64,000 nt of DNA, taken from the NCBI RefSeq assembly GCF_040718835.1, contig NZ_JBFEFG010000266.1:62001-126000 (forward strand), read 5' to 3'. This document shows, in pieces, positions 18,417 to 27,369 of this stretch. Position 1 is the first letter of the stretch. Each line of letters starts with the position of its first letter. The notes below the pieces were generated by a model that ran no database searches, was not told the origin of the DNA, and saw only the letters and a list, made by a program, of their open reading frames with translations. The stretch is from Bremerella sp. JC817 (lineage in GTDB: Bacteria > Planctomycetota > Planctomycetia > Pirellulales > Pirellulaceae). The translations under genes and the position numbers were made by a program.

Positions 18417-19973
18417 TTAGGCGGCCGTGCGACGAATGGGTTCGTTCGCGGCAACCTTTTGAATGATGTCGGTCGTCGAAAAACCACCAACAATATCGAC
18501 CAGACGAATCTCACCACCGTACTGCTGCAAGATGTCGTAGCCTGGGATTTCTTCCGGGATATAGTGGCCACCTTTGACCAGCACGTCAGGGCGAACCGCT
18601 TTGATTAAGTCGTACGGCGTGTCTTCGCCAAAGACGACCACGTAGTCGACGCATGACAACGCGGCCAGCATCGCCGAGCGTTCGGTTTCGCTGATGATTG
18701 GCCGGGTCGGACCTTTCAGCTTCGAGACGCTGTCGTCGCTATTCAAGCCAACGACCAGCACTTCGCCCATCTTCGAGGCTTCGGTCAGGTTCGTCACGTG
18801 GCCAAAGTGAAGCAGGTCGAAGCAACCATTGGTGAAGACGATCTTCTCGCCGCGGCGACGATGCTCTTCGGCAATCGCGGCGATTTGAGCATGCGTAACA
18901 ATCTTCTTTTGGCCTGGCAGCAGGTCGGTGCGAAGTTCGGCTTCGATCTCGGCCAGCGGAATTACCGCGACGCCTGATTTTTCAACTTCGAGTCCAGCGG
19001 CCACGTTCGACAAGCGAACCGAGTTCTCGCGATCGAGGCCACTGCCAATGCAGGCCCCCAGCATCGCCAGGACCATGTCGCCGGCACCGGTGATGTCGTA
19101 CACGCTGCGGGCTTGGGTCGGGAAGTGGCATGAACTGCCATCGCGATTGACCAATGCCATGCCGTCGCGATCGAGCGTAACGATCACGTCTTGCAGATCG
19201 AGTTGTTGGCAAAGCTGGCTACCAGCGGCAGCGGCATCCGGAACGGTCTTCAGCGAAACGCCGGTCGCCAGTTCGGTCTCGATGCGGTTCGCTTTTAGCA
19301 GTGTGGCCCCGCGATAGCGTTCGTAGTCGTGCCCACGCATTGGATCGACCAGCGTAGGAATGTTGTGTTCGTTGGCGAGGGCAATCACCTTCTGCAGAAG
19401 CTTGGGTGTGCAGACCCCCTTGGCATAGTCGGAAATCAGAATGACGTCGAAGTCTTCGATCTGATTTTCGATGCCGGAATAGATCTTCTCGACCAGCCAA
19501 TCGCCGATGGCTTCGGTCTTTTCGTGGTCGACACGCAAGATCTGGCTCGGATGACGCGAGCCGGCTCGGCCGACGAATCGTTCTTTGAGCGTGGTGGGCC
19601 GCGAAGCATCGCAGGCAATTAAACGGGTATCGATGCCCGACTTCTGGGCGAGCTCGATCATCTGGGTGCCTGATTCGTCACGTCCATGCACGCCAGCGGC
19701 GACCACATGACAGTCGAGGCCACGCAGCATATTGCAGACGTTGGCCGCGCCACCCAGACGCAGTTCCTGATCGTCGGCATGCAGAACGATGACCGGCGAT
19801 TCCTGGCTGATTCGTTGGGCGTTGCCGTAGGTATAGCGGTCCAGGATCATATCCCCCAGGACCAGAACCTTGGCGGGACGCATCGATTTGAACGCTTGCA
19901 AGAGCGGGGGGAGGCTCACGGCTCGTCTTCCTTGACGCGGCATTTTGTTCGTAAATCGCCGGGCAAATCCCAT
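18417..19973 (-). CDS. hldE: Bifunctional heptose-7-phosphate kinase / heptose-1-phosphate adenylyltransferase
   Basis: 518 residues, slightly longer than the usual ~475. The N-terminal PfkB-type kinase (about 30-345) shows 'VLVLGDMILDRYTYG', 'LGGAANVCNMLRGL' and the anion-hole 'DITGAGDMVLAMLG'. The C-terminal nucleotidyltransferase (about 370-510) shows 'KIVFTNGCFDLLHFGHVTNL' with the HxGH motif. Together they convert sedoheptulose-7-P-derived heptose-7-P to ADP-heptose; GmhA and GmhB are not in the window. The start is uncertain (19973 or 19943, neither with a clear ribosome site). It is co-transcribed with waaF. Confidence 0.93.
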   Translation of the reverse strand: MGFARRFTNKMPRQGRRAVSLPPLLQAFKSMRPAKVLVLGDMILDRYTYGNAQRISQESPVIVLHADDQELRLGGAANVCNMLRGLDCHVVAAGVHGRDESGTQMIELAQKSGIDTRLIACDASRPTTLKERFVGRAGSRHPSQILRVDHEKTEAIGDWLVEKIYSGIENQIEDFDVILISDYAKGVCTPKLLQKVIALANEHNIPTLVDPMRGHDYERYRGATLLKANRIETELATGVSLKTVPDAAAAGSQLCQQLDLQDVIVTLDRDGMALVNRDGSSCHFPTQARSVYDITGAGDMVLAMLGACIGSGLDRENSVRLSNVAAGLEVEKSGVAVIPLAEIEAELRTDLLPGQKKIVTHAQIAAIAEEHRRRGEKIVFTNGCFDLLHFGHVTNLTEASKMGEVLVVGLNSDDSVSKLKGPTRPIISETERSAMLAALSCVDYVVVFGEDTPYDLIKAVRPDVLVKGGHYIPEEIPGYDILQQYGGEIRLVDIVGGFSTTDIIQKVAANEPIRRTAA

Positions 19974-20048
19974 CCTTGGGGTGCCGGGGCAGAGACCATC
20001 GGGCCTCTGTTATATCGAGAATTGATAGCGGGGCAAATAGAGAACCGG

Positions 20049-20423
20049 CTACGAGGCGGACGAAGTGCTAGCGTTCAAAATCGCTTCGACCTGCTGAATC
20101 ACCTGTCGGCAACTGATTACTGCCATTTTGAAGTTGGTGTGGTCCGAGATCTCTGGCTGGATTTCCTCGAACAGTTCGCCAGCTTTGCGAAGCTTGCTGA
20201 ACTTCTTCTTGGCCTGTTTTAAATAGGCTGTCGTATCGCCGGCTTGGGCCGCGGGGCCAAGGGCCAGCATATAGTCGTACAGCGTTCGGGCGACTTCTTG
20301 CAGTTCGTCGTCCTCTTCCGTTTCTTCGGCATGTTTCAGAAACGTGCGCACCATCCACAGATGGGCCATCTGCAAGTCGATGGCCTCCATCTGGGATTGC
20401 GGGCTGAGTACCGAATCGGTCAT
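20049..20423 (-). CDS. Conserved hypothetical helical protein
   Basis: 124 residues, charged and predicted largely helical ('HLWMVRTFLKHAEETEEDDELQEVARTLYDYMLAL', 'YLKQAKKKFSKLRKAGELFEEI'), with no signal peptide, membrane segment or recognised motif. It follows the small membrane protein gene by 23 bases on the same strand and precedes hldE by 75 bases, so it may be part of the same transcript. I do not recognise the family and infer no function. The codon pattern and tight spacing support a real gene. Confidence 0.65.
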   Translation of the reverse strand: MTDSVLSPQSQMEAIDLQMAHLWMVRTFLKHAEETEEDDELQEVARTLYDYMLALGPAAQAGDTTAYLKQAKKKFSKLRKAGELFEEIQPEISDHTNFKMAVISCRQVIQQVEAILNASTSSAS

Positions 20424-20446
20424 CGGGAGCTATTTCCTGAGATGGC

Positions 20447-21010
20447 CTACTTGGTTTCCGAGTGATCTTCGGCGGCTGGCGGCGTATTGCCAGGCTCGGC
20501 CGACTTGACTGCCTTCGCGGCATGATCGGTCTTCACCGGTGGAGCTCCCTTCGGAGCGAAAACCAGCACGGTAACCGCACCGGCGACCACCAGGATGATC
20601 CCGGCATAGAAGATCGGGCTGGCTTGGGCCCACAGGTTCTTCGTGGCCAGCGAAATGATGGTGGTGACGATCGGTGCGAAGCCAAACACCAACGGCATCA
20701 CAATCCATGGCTTACCACCATTGGTCAGTGCCAGGATGATGCCGAACGCACCGAAGGTCCCTGCGGTGCCGGCGGCGAAGCTCCACGAGAAACCAGTGAA
20801 GGTCCAATCGGTGGTGAACTTGCCTTGAGCGAGCAAAAACGCACTCGGCAAAATCACAGCGATCACCAGGTAAGCCAGGCCGACGCAGATCAGTGGCTTA
20901 ATGCGATCGTTACCCAGGTGATGTTGCCCTTCATGCAGCACTGGGCCATAGCTACCCCAAGACAACGCCGTGAGCGCGATACCAGCGATAATGAGTAGGA
21001 AGTGCGACAT
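20447..21010 (-). CDS. Five-helix membrane protein, possibly half-size DMT/EamA-like
   Basis: 187 residues from the ATG at 21010 ('MSHFLLIIAGIALTALSWGSYGPVLHEGQ'), preceded by GGAG; an earlier in-frame ATG (21079) adds a polar stretch unlike a membrane protein N-terminus. Five hydrophobic segments (about 4-22, 38-60, 75-98, 101-120, 130-150) precede a polar Ala/Pro/Glu-rich tail. The repeated Gly-rich helices and 'SWGSYGP' resemble drug/metabolite transporter halves, but I cannot assign a substrate. It is first in a minus-strand run leading to hldE and waaF. Confidence 0.65.
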   Translation of the reverse strand: MSHFLLIIAGIALTALSWGSYGPVLHEGQHHLGNDRIKPLICVGLAYLVIAVILPSAFLLAQGKFTTDWTFTGFSWSFAAGTAGTFGAFGIILALTNGGKPWIVMPLVFGFAPIVTTIISLATKNLWAQASPIFYAGIILVVAGAVTVLVFAPKGAPPVKTDHAAKAVKSAEPGNTPPAAEDHSETK

Positions 21011-21132
21011 GGAAAGGTAATCTCCAGGGTTGGTCCGAGGGGGAGCGTCAAAATACTTGTTAGAACGACTTTTCGCCATTCTAACGAGGCAAACGGTTGT
21101 TGGCGAGATGTTGATGGGCCTGGGAAGCGGAA

Positions 21133-24100
21133 TCAGCTTCCTCGTAGGGCGGGGACGATATCGCCCTTCAGGGCAGATCGCACGGCCAGGTTACTGCTGA
21201 GGATTCCCACAATCAAAATCGTTCCCAGCATGCCCCCCAGGGAAACGATCGGCACCGAGGCATCGCCAAACAGCATGTGCGGCACGACCGTGACCAGGGC
21301 CGAGATTACCCCGGTCAACAAGCCGCCCAGCAGCAAGACCATTGTCTCGCGCATGACCAGCGATTGAAGTCGACCGCCCGCGAAACCGGCGGCCCGCAAC
21401 AGAGCCAGTTCCGAGCGACGTTCCAGGATCGTTCGCAGTTGAACAGCAGCCAGCCCGAACGTTCCCAATAAAAGGCCGAGGGCTCCCAGACTTTGGAAGG
21501 TGGACAGGTAGGTATTTTGAACCGCCAGCAAACTGGTGAGTTGCTGTTCGGCAGAAACCGTATCGAAGCCTTGGTCTGCCAGACGCGTTTCCAACGTCTG
21601 CGCGACCTCGGTTTGCTTCCCTTCCGGTGTGCGAATCAGGAACATCTCGTAACCACTGACATCGGGGTAGCGGTCCAGGAAGTTGGCTTCGCTGACCAGC
21701 AGGTTGCCTTGGAAGATACTGTTGGAAAGCAGCCCGGCAACGATGTATTTCGTTTCCCGGCCGTCGTCGTCAGTGGTGGTGAACTGCTCGCCGACGCCAC
21801 TGTATAAGTGCAAGGCATACATCGCCGTGTTCTTATCGAGCACGACCGGAATCGGAGTATCTTCGGCGTCGGCAACTTGATCGAGCACGTGCCACGGGTT
21901 CTTTCGTTCCGTTTCATCCGTCGCTGCCGAGCCTGCCCACTCGAATGACGTGACGTCGGCCTGATCGTAGTAGTCGACCATCCCCGGGGTAACGCCCAGG
22001 ACACGGGGACTATTGGATTGATAAAGGTTCAAGCAGCTTGCGTCGTCGCCTGGTTGAACCCGCAGCGAAAGCACCGTCGAGCCAGCGAGGACCGCTTCTT
22101 CTTTCTCGCTGAAGCCCGTGTCGATGCGACCTTCGACAGTATTGAGATTGTGATAAAGGGGCTGCGAACTTTCGGCGATCAGGTTCATGCCGCCAGCACC
22201 GCGATCGGTGGGGGCGAGTCGAAAGGCACCGATCGCAACGATCAAGAACGCTGCCGAGCCAATCAACCCAACGGTCAATGTGCTGCGGCCAGGGTTTCGG
22301 GCGGCATTGCTCAGCGAGAGTTGCCCCAGTGAAAAGCTAATGGAGTTGCCTGAGCCAAGTCCGCCTCGCAGGGCGTGCCATAGCAGCATCAAGCAAGCAG
22401 TCAAAACCATGGCACCTGAACCGAAGAATGCACCGGCTTGGGCTTCGCCACCAAGACCCGTCGCGAGAACCGACAGGCCCACAGCACCGAAGGCCGCGGC
22501 GATTCCGGCCCAAAGTGCCCAGCGACTTCGCTTGCCGTAGGTTTGCTGCGTATCAGTGGTCGAGCCTTGCAACAGTCCTCGAATTGAAAGCTTCTTCAGC
22601 CCACGCATCCCCATATAAATGGTCAGCAGGCAGACGAGTGTTCCGCTCACCAGGCCGATGATCAAGCTCGTTGGGTTATCGAGATGCAGTTCGAGGAATG
22701 GCGTGACGACGGCGCCCAGCCACCAGGTTCGTAGTCCGACCAGCATCAGCCAGGCATAGCCAATGCCAATCAGAACCCCAGCGACACTGCCAGCCAGCGA
22801 AACCAAACCAGCCTCTCGCATGAGCATCCCCTGGGTAACTTTGCGATTCAAACCGATCGCCTGAAGCAAACCGATTTGTCGGCTCCGTTGTTCCAGACCG
22901 AGGCGAAAGAGCAGCGAGACGAGCATCAGCGCCGAGGCAATAATGAACATCGAGAAGCCCATGAACAGCACATTGAATGGTGTCGTTCCGCTGGCTGCTC
23001 GGAGGGCGTCGGCGCGAACGGTCAGCACACGGAACCCGAGTTCGTCTCGCTTCGGTGCCAGGGCTGCTTCGACCTTTGCCTGCAGATCGGCTTCTTCGTA
23101 CTTGCTGCCTGGGAAGCGGATCGCTGTGACTTCGCCAAAGCGGCTGCCCCACAGCTTTTGTCCGGTTGCCAGCGGCATAAACAGCTTCGGAGTCGTGCGA
23201 TAGTTGTCCCAATAGTCTTCGTCTTCGCGGCCGATGCGTGAGTTATCGTACGGAAACGGAGGATCCCAGTCGTCGATCGAATCTTGATCGGTAATCCCTT
23301 CGACCACTGGCGTGTAGTCGGGATCGTTGGCCGTGGTCGGGGTCTGGTCGAAGACCGGCGGACGACGGCGTCGGAATGGCTGGGTTGGCTCGGTTAGCGG
23401 CGTGATCGCGGCGAGGCGAAACGTATGGCCGGTTTCTTTGGCAACGCCATGCGAGCTTTCTGGCTCGAAGTATTGCAGGTAGATCGTGTCGCCTACCTTC
23501 GCATCCAGGCGACTAGCAGCCCACGAGTTCAACACGACTTCGTCTTCGCCAACTTGAGCGATCGGCTTGCCATCCTGGTCGAGCAGTGGGTAGGCAAGTT
23601 TGCTAAAGTCGAGAGCCGTAACCGTGGAGTAAGGAATCGAGCCTGGATCGGTTTCGCTCGGGAGGTCTCCCTTGCCAATCGATGTGGCGAGGTAGGTCAG
23701 TGTCGTTTCGGCTTGATTGGGGAACGCTTCCTGCAAAGTCTGCGAGGCGGTCTTGCCGAAGATCATGCGGCTGCTGGTGAGTTGCCAGTAGTCGTAGATC
23801 GTTTCTTCGTCGCCGTCGGCCGGCTTGAACTGCTGCTCGACCTGGGCGAGTTCAAAGTTGTAATCGGCGAGCGATAGTTCCAGTTTGGAAAGATCGACCG
23901 TGATCTTGTCAGGATGGCTAATCAGCACGGCGTTGACGCGATCGTCTTGCTGCAAAGCAGACTGCAATGCTTCTCGCGATGCGAACGCATTCATTGGCAA
24001 CTGCTGCGTAGGGTGCATCCCGAAACGACCGAGACCTTCGGCCGGAATCACCGCTTTGACGGTCAGGCGAGGAAGGCTTTGCGTTTCAGCAGTCTTGCGG

Positions 24101-24621
24101 CCCAGGGGACTGTCGGCAGGAACATCGTTGCCGCCAGGCAAACGCAGCGTGACCAGGTCGCCTGCTTGAACCATCAGTTCGTCGGCGAGTGGTTGGTTGA
24201 GGATGATCTCGTCGCGAGCCAGCGGGATCGGCTTCCAGCCAGGGACCTCGCCCAGTTGCCAGAACGCTTCATCGATCCCCAGCACGGCAAGGTTTCCAGC
24301 GACCTTGGTGGGATCGCCAGGTTTAGGGGCAACCGTTTGCAATGTGCCTTGCATCAAAACAATCGGCACCGCGGTGGTGCTGGCGTTTTCGGCGGTGATT
24401 TGCTGAGCGATCTCCGGGCGGAAGAAGCGGTCGGCCAGCAAGATTTCATGAATCGATCCGAGGCGAGACAACGCCAGATCGCGAAGGCTGCCACGAACCG
24501 AATCGCCAATAATCAGCGCACCAGTCAGCACCGCAGTCGCGGCGGCCACGCCCAAAAGCACGGCCAGATTGGTTTGCCAGAATTGCCAGGTACTGCGAAC
24601 AACCAGACGCCAACGATTCAT
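21133..24621 (-). CDS. FtsX/MacB-type ABC transporter permease, large
   Basis: 1162 residues. An N-terminal helix (about 16-40) is followed by a very large periplasmic MacB-like domain (about 45-550), then helices around 560-590, 610-650 and 665-690 forming the first FtsX domain. A second set of helices around 725-815, another periplasmic segment and a C-terminal FtsX domain (about 1020-1150, 'SLGALGLLLGTFGLAAVQLRTILERRSELALLRAAGF') follow. 'RSRQIGLLQAIGLNRKVTQGMLMREA' is the coupling-helix region. Such permeases extract or move lipids and lipoproteins rather than import solutes. It follows the LolD-type ATPase by 20 bases and surely pairs with it. Confidence 0.9.
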   Translation of the reverse strand: MNRWRLVVRSTWQFWQTNLAVLLGVAAATAVLTGALIIGDSVRGSLRDLALSRLGSIHEILLADRFFRPEIAQQITAENASTTAVPIVLMQGTLQTVAPKPGDPTKVAGNLAVLGIDEAFWQLGEVPGWKPIPLARDEIILNQPLADELMVQAGDLVTLRLPGGNDVPADSPLGRKTAETQSLPRLTVKAVIPAEGLGRFGMHPTQQLPMNAFASREALQSALQQDDRVNAVLISHPDKITVDLSKLELSLADYNFELAQVEQQFKPADGDEETIYDYWQLTSSRMIFGKTASQTLQEAFPNQAETTLTYLATSIGKGDLPSETDPGSIPYSTVTALDFSKLAYPLLDQDGKPIAQVGEDEVVLNSWAASRLDAKVGDTIYLQYFEPESSHGVAKETGHTFRLAAITPLTEPTQPFRRRRPPVFDQTPTTANDPDYTPVVEGITDQDSIDDWDPPFPYDNSRIGREDEDYWDNYRTTPKLFMPLATGQKLWGSRFGEVTAIRFPGSKYEEADLQAKVEAALAPKRDELGFRVLTVRADALRAASGTTPFNVLFMGFSMFIIASALMLVSLLFRLGLEQRSRQIGLLQAIGLNRKVTQGMLMREAGLVSLAGSVAGVLIGIGYAWLMLVGLRTWWLGAVVTPFLELHLDNPTSLIIGLVSGTLVCLLTIYMGMRGLKKLSIRGLLQGSTTDTQQTYGKRSRWALWAGIAAAFGAVGLSVLATGLGGEAQAGAFFGSGAMVLTACLMLLWHALRGGLGSGNSISFSLGQLSLSNAARNPGRSTLTVGLIGSAAFLIVAIGAFRLAPTDRGAGGMNLIAESSQPLYHNLNTVEGRIDTGFSEKEEAVLAGSTVLSLRVQPGDDASCLNLYQSNSPRVLGVTPGMVDYYDQADVTSFEWAGSAATDETERKNPWHVLDQVADAEDTPIPVVLDKNTAMYALHLYSGVGEQFTTTDDDGRETKYIVAGLLSNSIFQGNLLVSEANFLDRYPDVSGYEMFLIRTPEGKQTEVAQTLETRLADQGFDTVSAEQQLTSLLAVQNTYLSTFQSLGALGLLLGTFGLAAVQLRTILERRSELALLRAAGFAGGRLQSLVMRETMVLLLGGLLTGVISALVTVVPHMLFGDASVPIVSLGGMLGTILIVGILSSNLAVRSALKGDIVPALRGS

Positions 24622-24641
24622 CGGAAAGGCCTCTCTTGGCG

Positions 24642-25334
24642 TTAGGAGGGTTGGACGGAACTTTGCGACTGCAACTTTCCGTCGTCGAGCATGTATTGCC
24701 GCTGGAAGATCGTGGCGAGTTCCTGGCTGTGGGTGACCACCAGCAGGATCGAGCCTTCTTCCTTCTGCAGTTCCAGCAGCAAGTTGCCAATCGATTCGGC
24801 GTTGGTTTTATCGAGGTTACCGGTCGGTTCGTCCGCCAGCAGCAGCTTGGGTTGGTGGATCAAGCTGCGAGCGACCGCGACGCGTTGGCGTTCACCGCCG
24901 GAGAGTTCCGCCGAGCGATGTTCGATGCGTTGACTGAGACCGACGCGTTCGATCAGCATCTTGGCACGTTCGATCTGCTGCGGCGAAGCGCTTCCTTCGG
25001 CCAGCGTGGGAACGAGGACATTCTCGAGCACGGTCAACTGCGGCAGCAGATGATGATCCTGAAAGATGAAGCCGATGTTCTCGCTGCGAAAGCGGGCCAG
25101 GGCAGTCTCGTTAAGGGCGAACGGATCTTGCCCGTCGAGGGTTACCTTGCCGGACGAAGGTGCTTCGAGGGTGCCAATGCAGTAGAGCAGGGTGCTCTTG
25201 CCACAGCCGCTGGGGCCGAGGATTGCGGCACTTTCACCCGAGGAAAGCGAGAGCGAGATGTCTTGCAGCACCTTAAGCGATTCGGCCCGGGTCGGGTACT
25301 CCTTCGCCAGGTGCTCGATTACGAGGTCCGCCAT
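24642..25334 (-). CDS. ABC transporter ATP-binding protein, LolD/MacB type
   Basis: 230 residues. Walker A 'GPSGCGKST' at residues 40-48, Q-loop 'FIFQDHHLLPQLTVLENVLVP', signature 'LSGGERQRVAVARSL', Walker B 'LLLADEPTGNLD' and H-loop 'LLVVTHSQE' are intact. Both 'EPTGNLD' and the overall length are typical of LolD/MacB/FtsE ATPases that drive FtsX-type permeases by mechanotransmission. It lies between the permease gene (20 bases) and the prenyltransferase-like gene (6 bases), a compact operon. The substrate is unknown; lipoprotein or lipid is the family expectation. Confidence 0.95.
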   Translation of the reverse strand: MADLVIEHLAKEYPTRAESLKVLQDISLSLSSGESAAILGPSGCGKSTLLYCIGTLEAPSSGKVTLDGQDPFALNETALARFRSENIGFIFQDHHLLPQLTVLENVLVPTLAEGSASPQQIERAKMLIERVGLSQRIEHRSAELSGGERQRVAVARSLIHQPKLLLADEPTGNLDKTNAESIGNLLLELQKEEGSILLVVTHSQELATIFQRQYMLDDGKLQSQSSVQPS

Positions 25335-25340
25335 GATCGA

Positions 25341-26285
25341 TTAATCCAAGGTGAAGTGACTAGGTACGTGCAGCAGTGCGAGGCTGCCCAAACCATAGAA
25401 GGTGTATTCGACGTCTGCAACCTCGTCCCAGGCCGCTCCGAAGAAGCCGCCGTTGTCTTGTTCCAGACTGCGAACGTACGTGAGGGCGTCGTTCTGATCG
25501 ATCTCGTCGAGGCCTTCCAGGTCGGTCAGAGTCAGCATCCCGGTGAAGGTGCTCAGCACGTCGGCAATCGGAATCCGCGTGTTGGCTCGCAAGCCTCCTT
25601 CGTCGTTCTGCATATCGACCAGGAAGTCGAGCGTGCCGTCGATGATTTCTTCGGTCAGGCTATCGAGGATGCGCAGAGCTCCGATCGCGGCGGCGGTCGG
25701 ATTGGTGCCGGCGCGTTTGCTCGCTCGGATCTCGCGGAAGCCACCTTCGTCCGATTCTTGCGACAGCAGAAACGTGACCATCGACTCGGGCTGTTGAATC
25801 GGTTGCTGAATCAGTTGCAGGCAGAGCAGCACCAGAAACGTATGGTAGGTGCTGCTGGCCATCCCTTCGGGGCCTTTGGCATAGCCACCATCGTCGCGGC
25901 GAAGCGCGTTGAGCGTATCGGCCACGCTACGTCGCCAGTCGGCGGAGGCATCGGCAAAGATATCGATACCGGCGGCCGTTTCCAGCAGCTTGGCACTGTA
26001 AATGAGCGACATGAAGTCGACGACCGATTCATGGCCGGCCAGGCGTGTCTTCAGGAACGCGGCGGCACGTTCGGCGACGCTTCCATGCAGTTCGCCCAGG
26101 ATCGCGAGGCTTCGCAGGCCGAAGCTGGTGTAGTAAAGGTCGCTCGCTCCTTCTCGGCCAGCGAATCCGCCATCGGGCTGCTGCTTGCCAAGTAAGAAAC
26201 GGCTATGCCGAGTGCGAGTCGCTTCGTCCACTTCGCCCAGGCCGGCGGCCAGTCGCAGAGTGAGTTGTTCGTGGTAGGAAAACAT
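25341..26285 (-). CDS. Prenyltransferase beta-subunit-like alpha/alpha toroid protein, zinc ligands incomplete
   Basis: 314 residues with five or more PFTB/squalene-cyclase-type repeats ('LLGKQQPDGGFAGREGASDLYYTSFGL', 'DDGGYAKGPEG', 'SDEGGFREI', 'NDEGGLRAN', 'QDNGGFFG'). The C-terminal third aligns by eye with the eukaryotic RabGGTase beta subunit: the Asp zinc ligand is kept (Asp242), but the Cys position is Leu244 and the His position is Tyr294. It is therefore unlikely to be a zinc-dependent protein prenyltransferase; it may bind isoprenoid or act as a scaffold. It is encoded 6 bases upstream of the LolD-type ATPase gene and 10 bases after the thioesterase gene. Confidence 0.85.
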   Translation of the reverse strand: MFSYHEQLTLRLAAGLGEVDEATRTRHSRFLLGKQQPDGGFAGREGASDLYYTSFGLRSLAILGELHGSVAERAAAFLKTRLAGHESVVDFMSLIYSAKLLETAAGIDIFADASADWRRSVADTLNALRRDDGGYAKGPEGMASSTYHTFLVLLCLQLIQQPIQQPESMVTFLLSQESDEGGFREIRASKRAGTNPTAAAIGALRILDSLTEEIIDGTLDFLVDMQNDEGGLRANTRIPIADVLSTFTGMLTLTDLEGLDEIDQNDALTYVRSLEQDNGGFFGAAWDEVADVEYTFYGLGSLALLHVPSHFTLD

Positions 26286-26295
26286 GCGGTCAGTT

Positions 26296-26730
26296 CTAAG
26301 TAGAGGCAGACGAGTCGACGAACGGCAGCAGCTTCTCTTTGAACCACTCCGGAATGTCCATGCTCTTGGGCGGCAGTCCTGGTTGAACCTGGCAGCAGAC
26401 TGCCGTGATCGAGCCTTCGGCCAGCAGGACCGAGTCGCGGTGGAATCGGGTGCGATAGGTCACGCTACGCGAGCCGAGACGGGTAACGGCCAACGAGGCA
26501 TCGAGCACTTCTTCAAACTTGGCGGGGCCTTTGTAGTCGCATTGGACCGAAACGCGTGGCCAGCTCATCGAGTACTCGTCCAGCGGATGATGCACACTGA
26601 GGCTCAGCGAACGTAGGAATTCGTGCTCGACCTGTTCCATGTAGAAGAGGAACGCCGAGAAGTGCACGATCCCGGCGGCGTCGGTATCTCGAAATTCGAC
26701 GCGGCGAGTGGTCTGAAACGTTTGCGACAT
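26296..26730 (-). CDS. YbgC-like hotdog acyl-CoA thioesterase
   Basis: 144 residues from the ATG at 26730, with AAGGAG seven bases upstream; an earlier ATG at 26775 lacks this. 'VEFRDTDAAGIVHFSAFLFYMEQVEHEFLRSL' is the 4-hydroxybenzoyl-CoA thioesterase/YbgC motif with catalytic Asp17. 'RVSVQCDYKGPAKFEEVLDASLAVTRLGSRSVTYR' continues the hotdog fold. It hydrolyses acyl-CoA thioesters in the cytoplasm. It is the first gene of the operon with the prenyltransferase-like protein and the ABC transporter, which suggests a shared lipid-related role (inference). Confidence 0.9.
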   Translation of the reverse strand: MSQTFQTTRRVEFRDTDAAGIVHFSAFLFYMEQVEHEFLRSLSLSVHHPLDEYSMSWPRVSVQCDYKGPAKFEEVLDASLAVTRLGSRSVTYRTRFHRDSVLLAEGSITAVCCQVQPGLPPKSMDIPEWFKEKLLPFVDSSAST

Positions 26731-26800
26731 GAAGTACTCCTTGCCCCATTGTTGGCAGTTCGAGGCGTGAATCAATACGAGGCCAATGGGGGAAGCGCAT

Positions 26801-26833
26801 AGAAAAAGCCTGCTTTCGCGAAAAAGCAGGCTT
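26801..26833 (-). terminator. Intrinsic terminator of rpsR
   Basis: AAGCCTGCTTT pairs with AAAGCAGGCTT across a TCGCG-containing loop, and a T-run follows on the minus strand. It lies 56 bases past the rpsR stop. Confidence 0.8.
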
Positions 26834-26888
26834 ATTTGATTTGTTAGCCGTGGCTGAATTGCCTGGCAAGGGTTCTCGGTATCGAGAA

Positions 26889-27158
26889 CTAGTCCTTGAC
26901 GTAGGCCAGCAGTGCCATGAAGCGGGCACGCTTGATCGCCTGGGTAACCGCGTGCTGGCTCACTGCGGTGCAGCCGCTCTTACGGCGACCGACGATACGG
27001 CCATGACGGTTGGTCAGCTTCTTCAGCAGCTCCACGTCCTTGTAGTCCACAAACATGGGACGTGGACGTTTGCCATCGACGAAAATCGGATCCTTCTTGG
27101 ATACACGGGCCTTGGTCTTGGCACGCTTGCGGGCTTTAGAGCGGTTGGCTGGTCTCAT
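26889..27158 (-). CDS. rpsR: 30S ribosomal protein S18
   Basis: 89 residues from the ATG at 27158 ('MRPANRSKARKRAKTKARVSKK'), preceded by AAGAGAA; the 15 extra codons of the longer frame do not resemble S18. 'DYKDVELLKKLTNRHGRIVGRRKSGC' and 'QHAVTQAIKRARFMALLAYV' are the conserved S18 core, which binds S6 on the 30S platform. It has its own terminator and stands alone here, without rpsF, ssb or rplI, which usually surround it. Confidence 0.96.
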   Translation of the reverse strand: MRPANRSKARKRAKTKARVSKKDPIFVDGKRPRPMFVDYKDVELLKKLTNRHGRIVGRRKSGCTAVSQHAVTQAIKRARFMALLAYVKD

Positions 27159-27369
27159 AATTCTCTTTCGGGCGTACTTTGAGCCGCATGCTGACGCGGC
27201 CAAACTCGATATGACTAAGAGGTTTACGGGCCGCTGGTGCCCTTAACCTGGAATTTCTGTCGAGTGGAAACCCAAGATTTTATAGGTGCTCACCCGATAT
27301 CGCAACCCCCAATGCCAGAATCGAAGCGGCCTTTGGCTGCGATTGGCCGTACTGGGGATCTTGCGAACG

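Noticed and set aside
24636..26195. 519-codon plus-strand open frame
   Set aside because: It is antisense to the LolD ATPase and prenyltransferase-like genes, both with intact motifs; no ribosome site.
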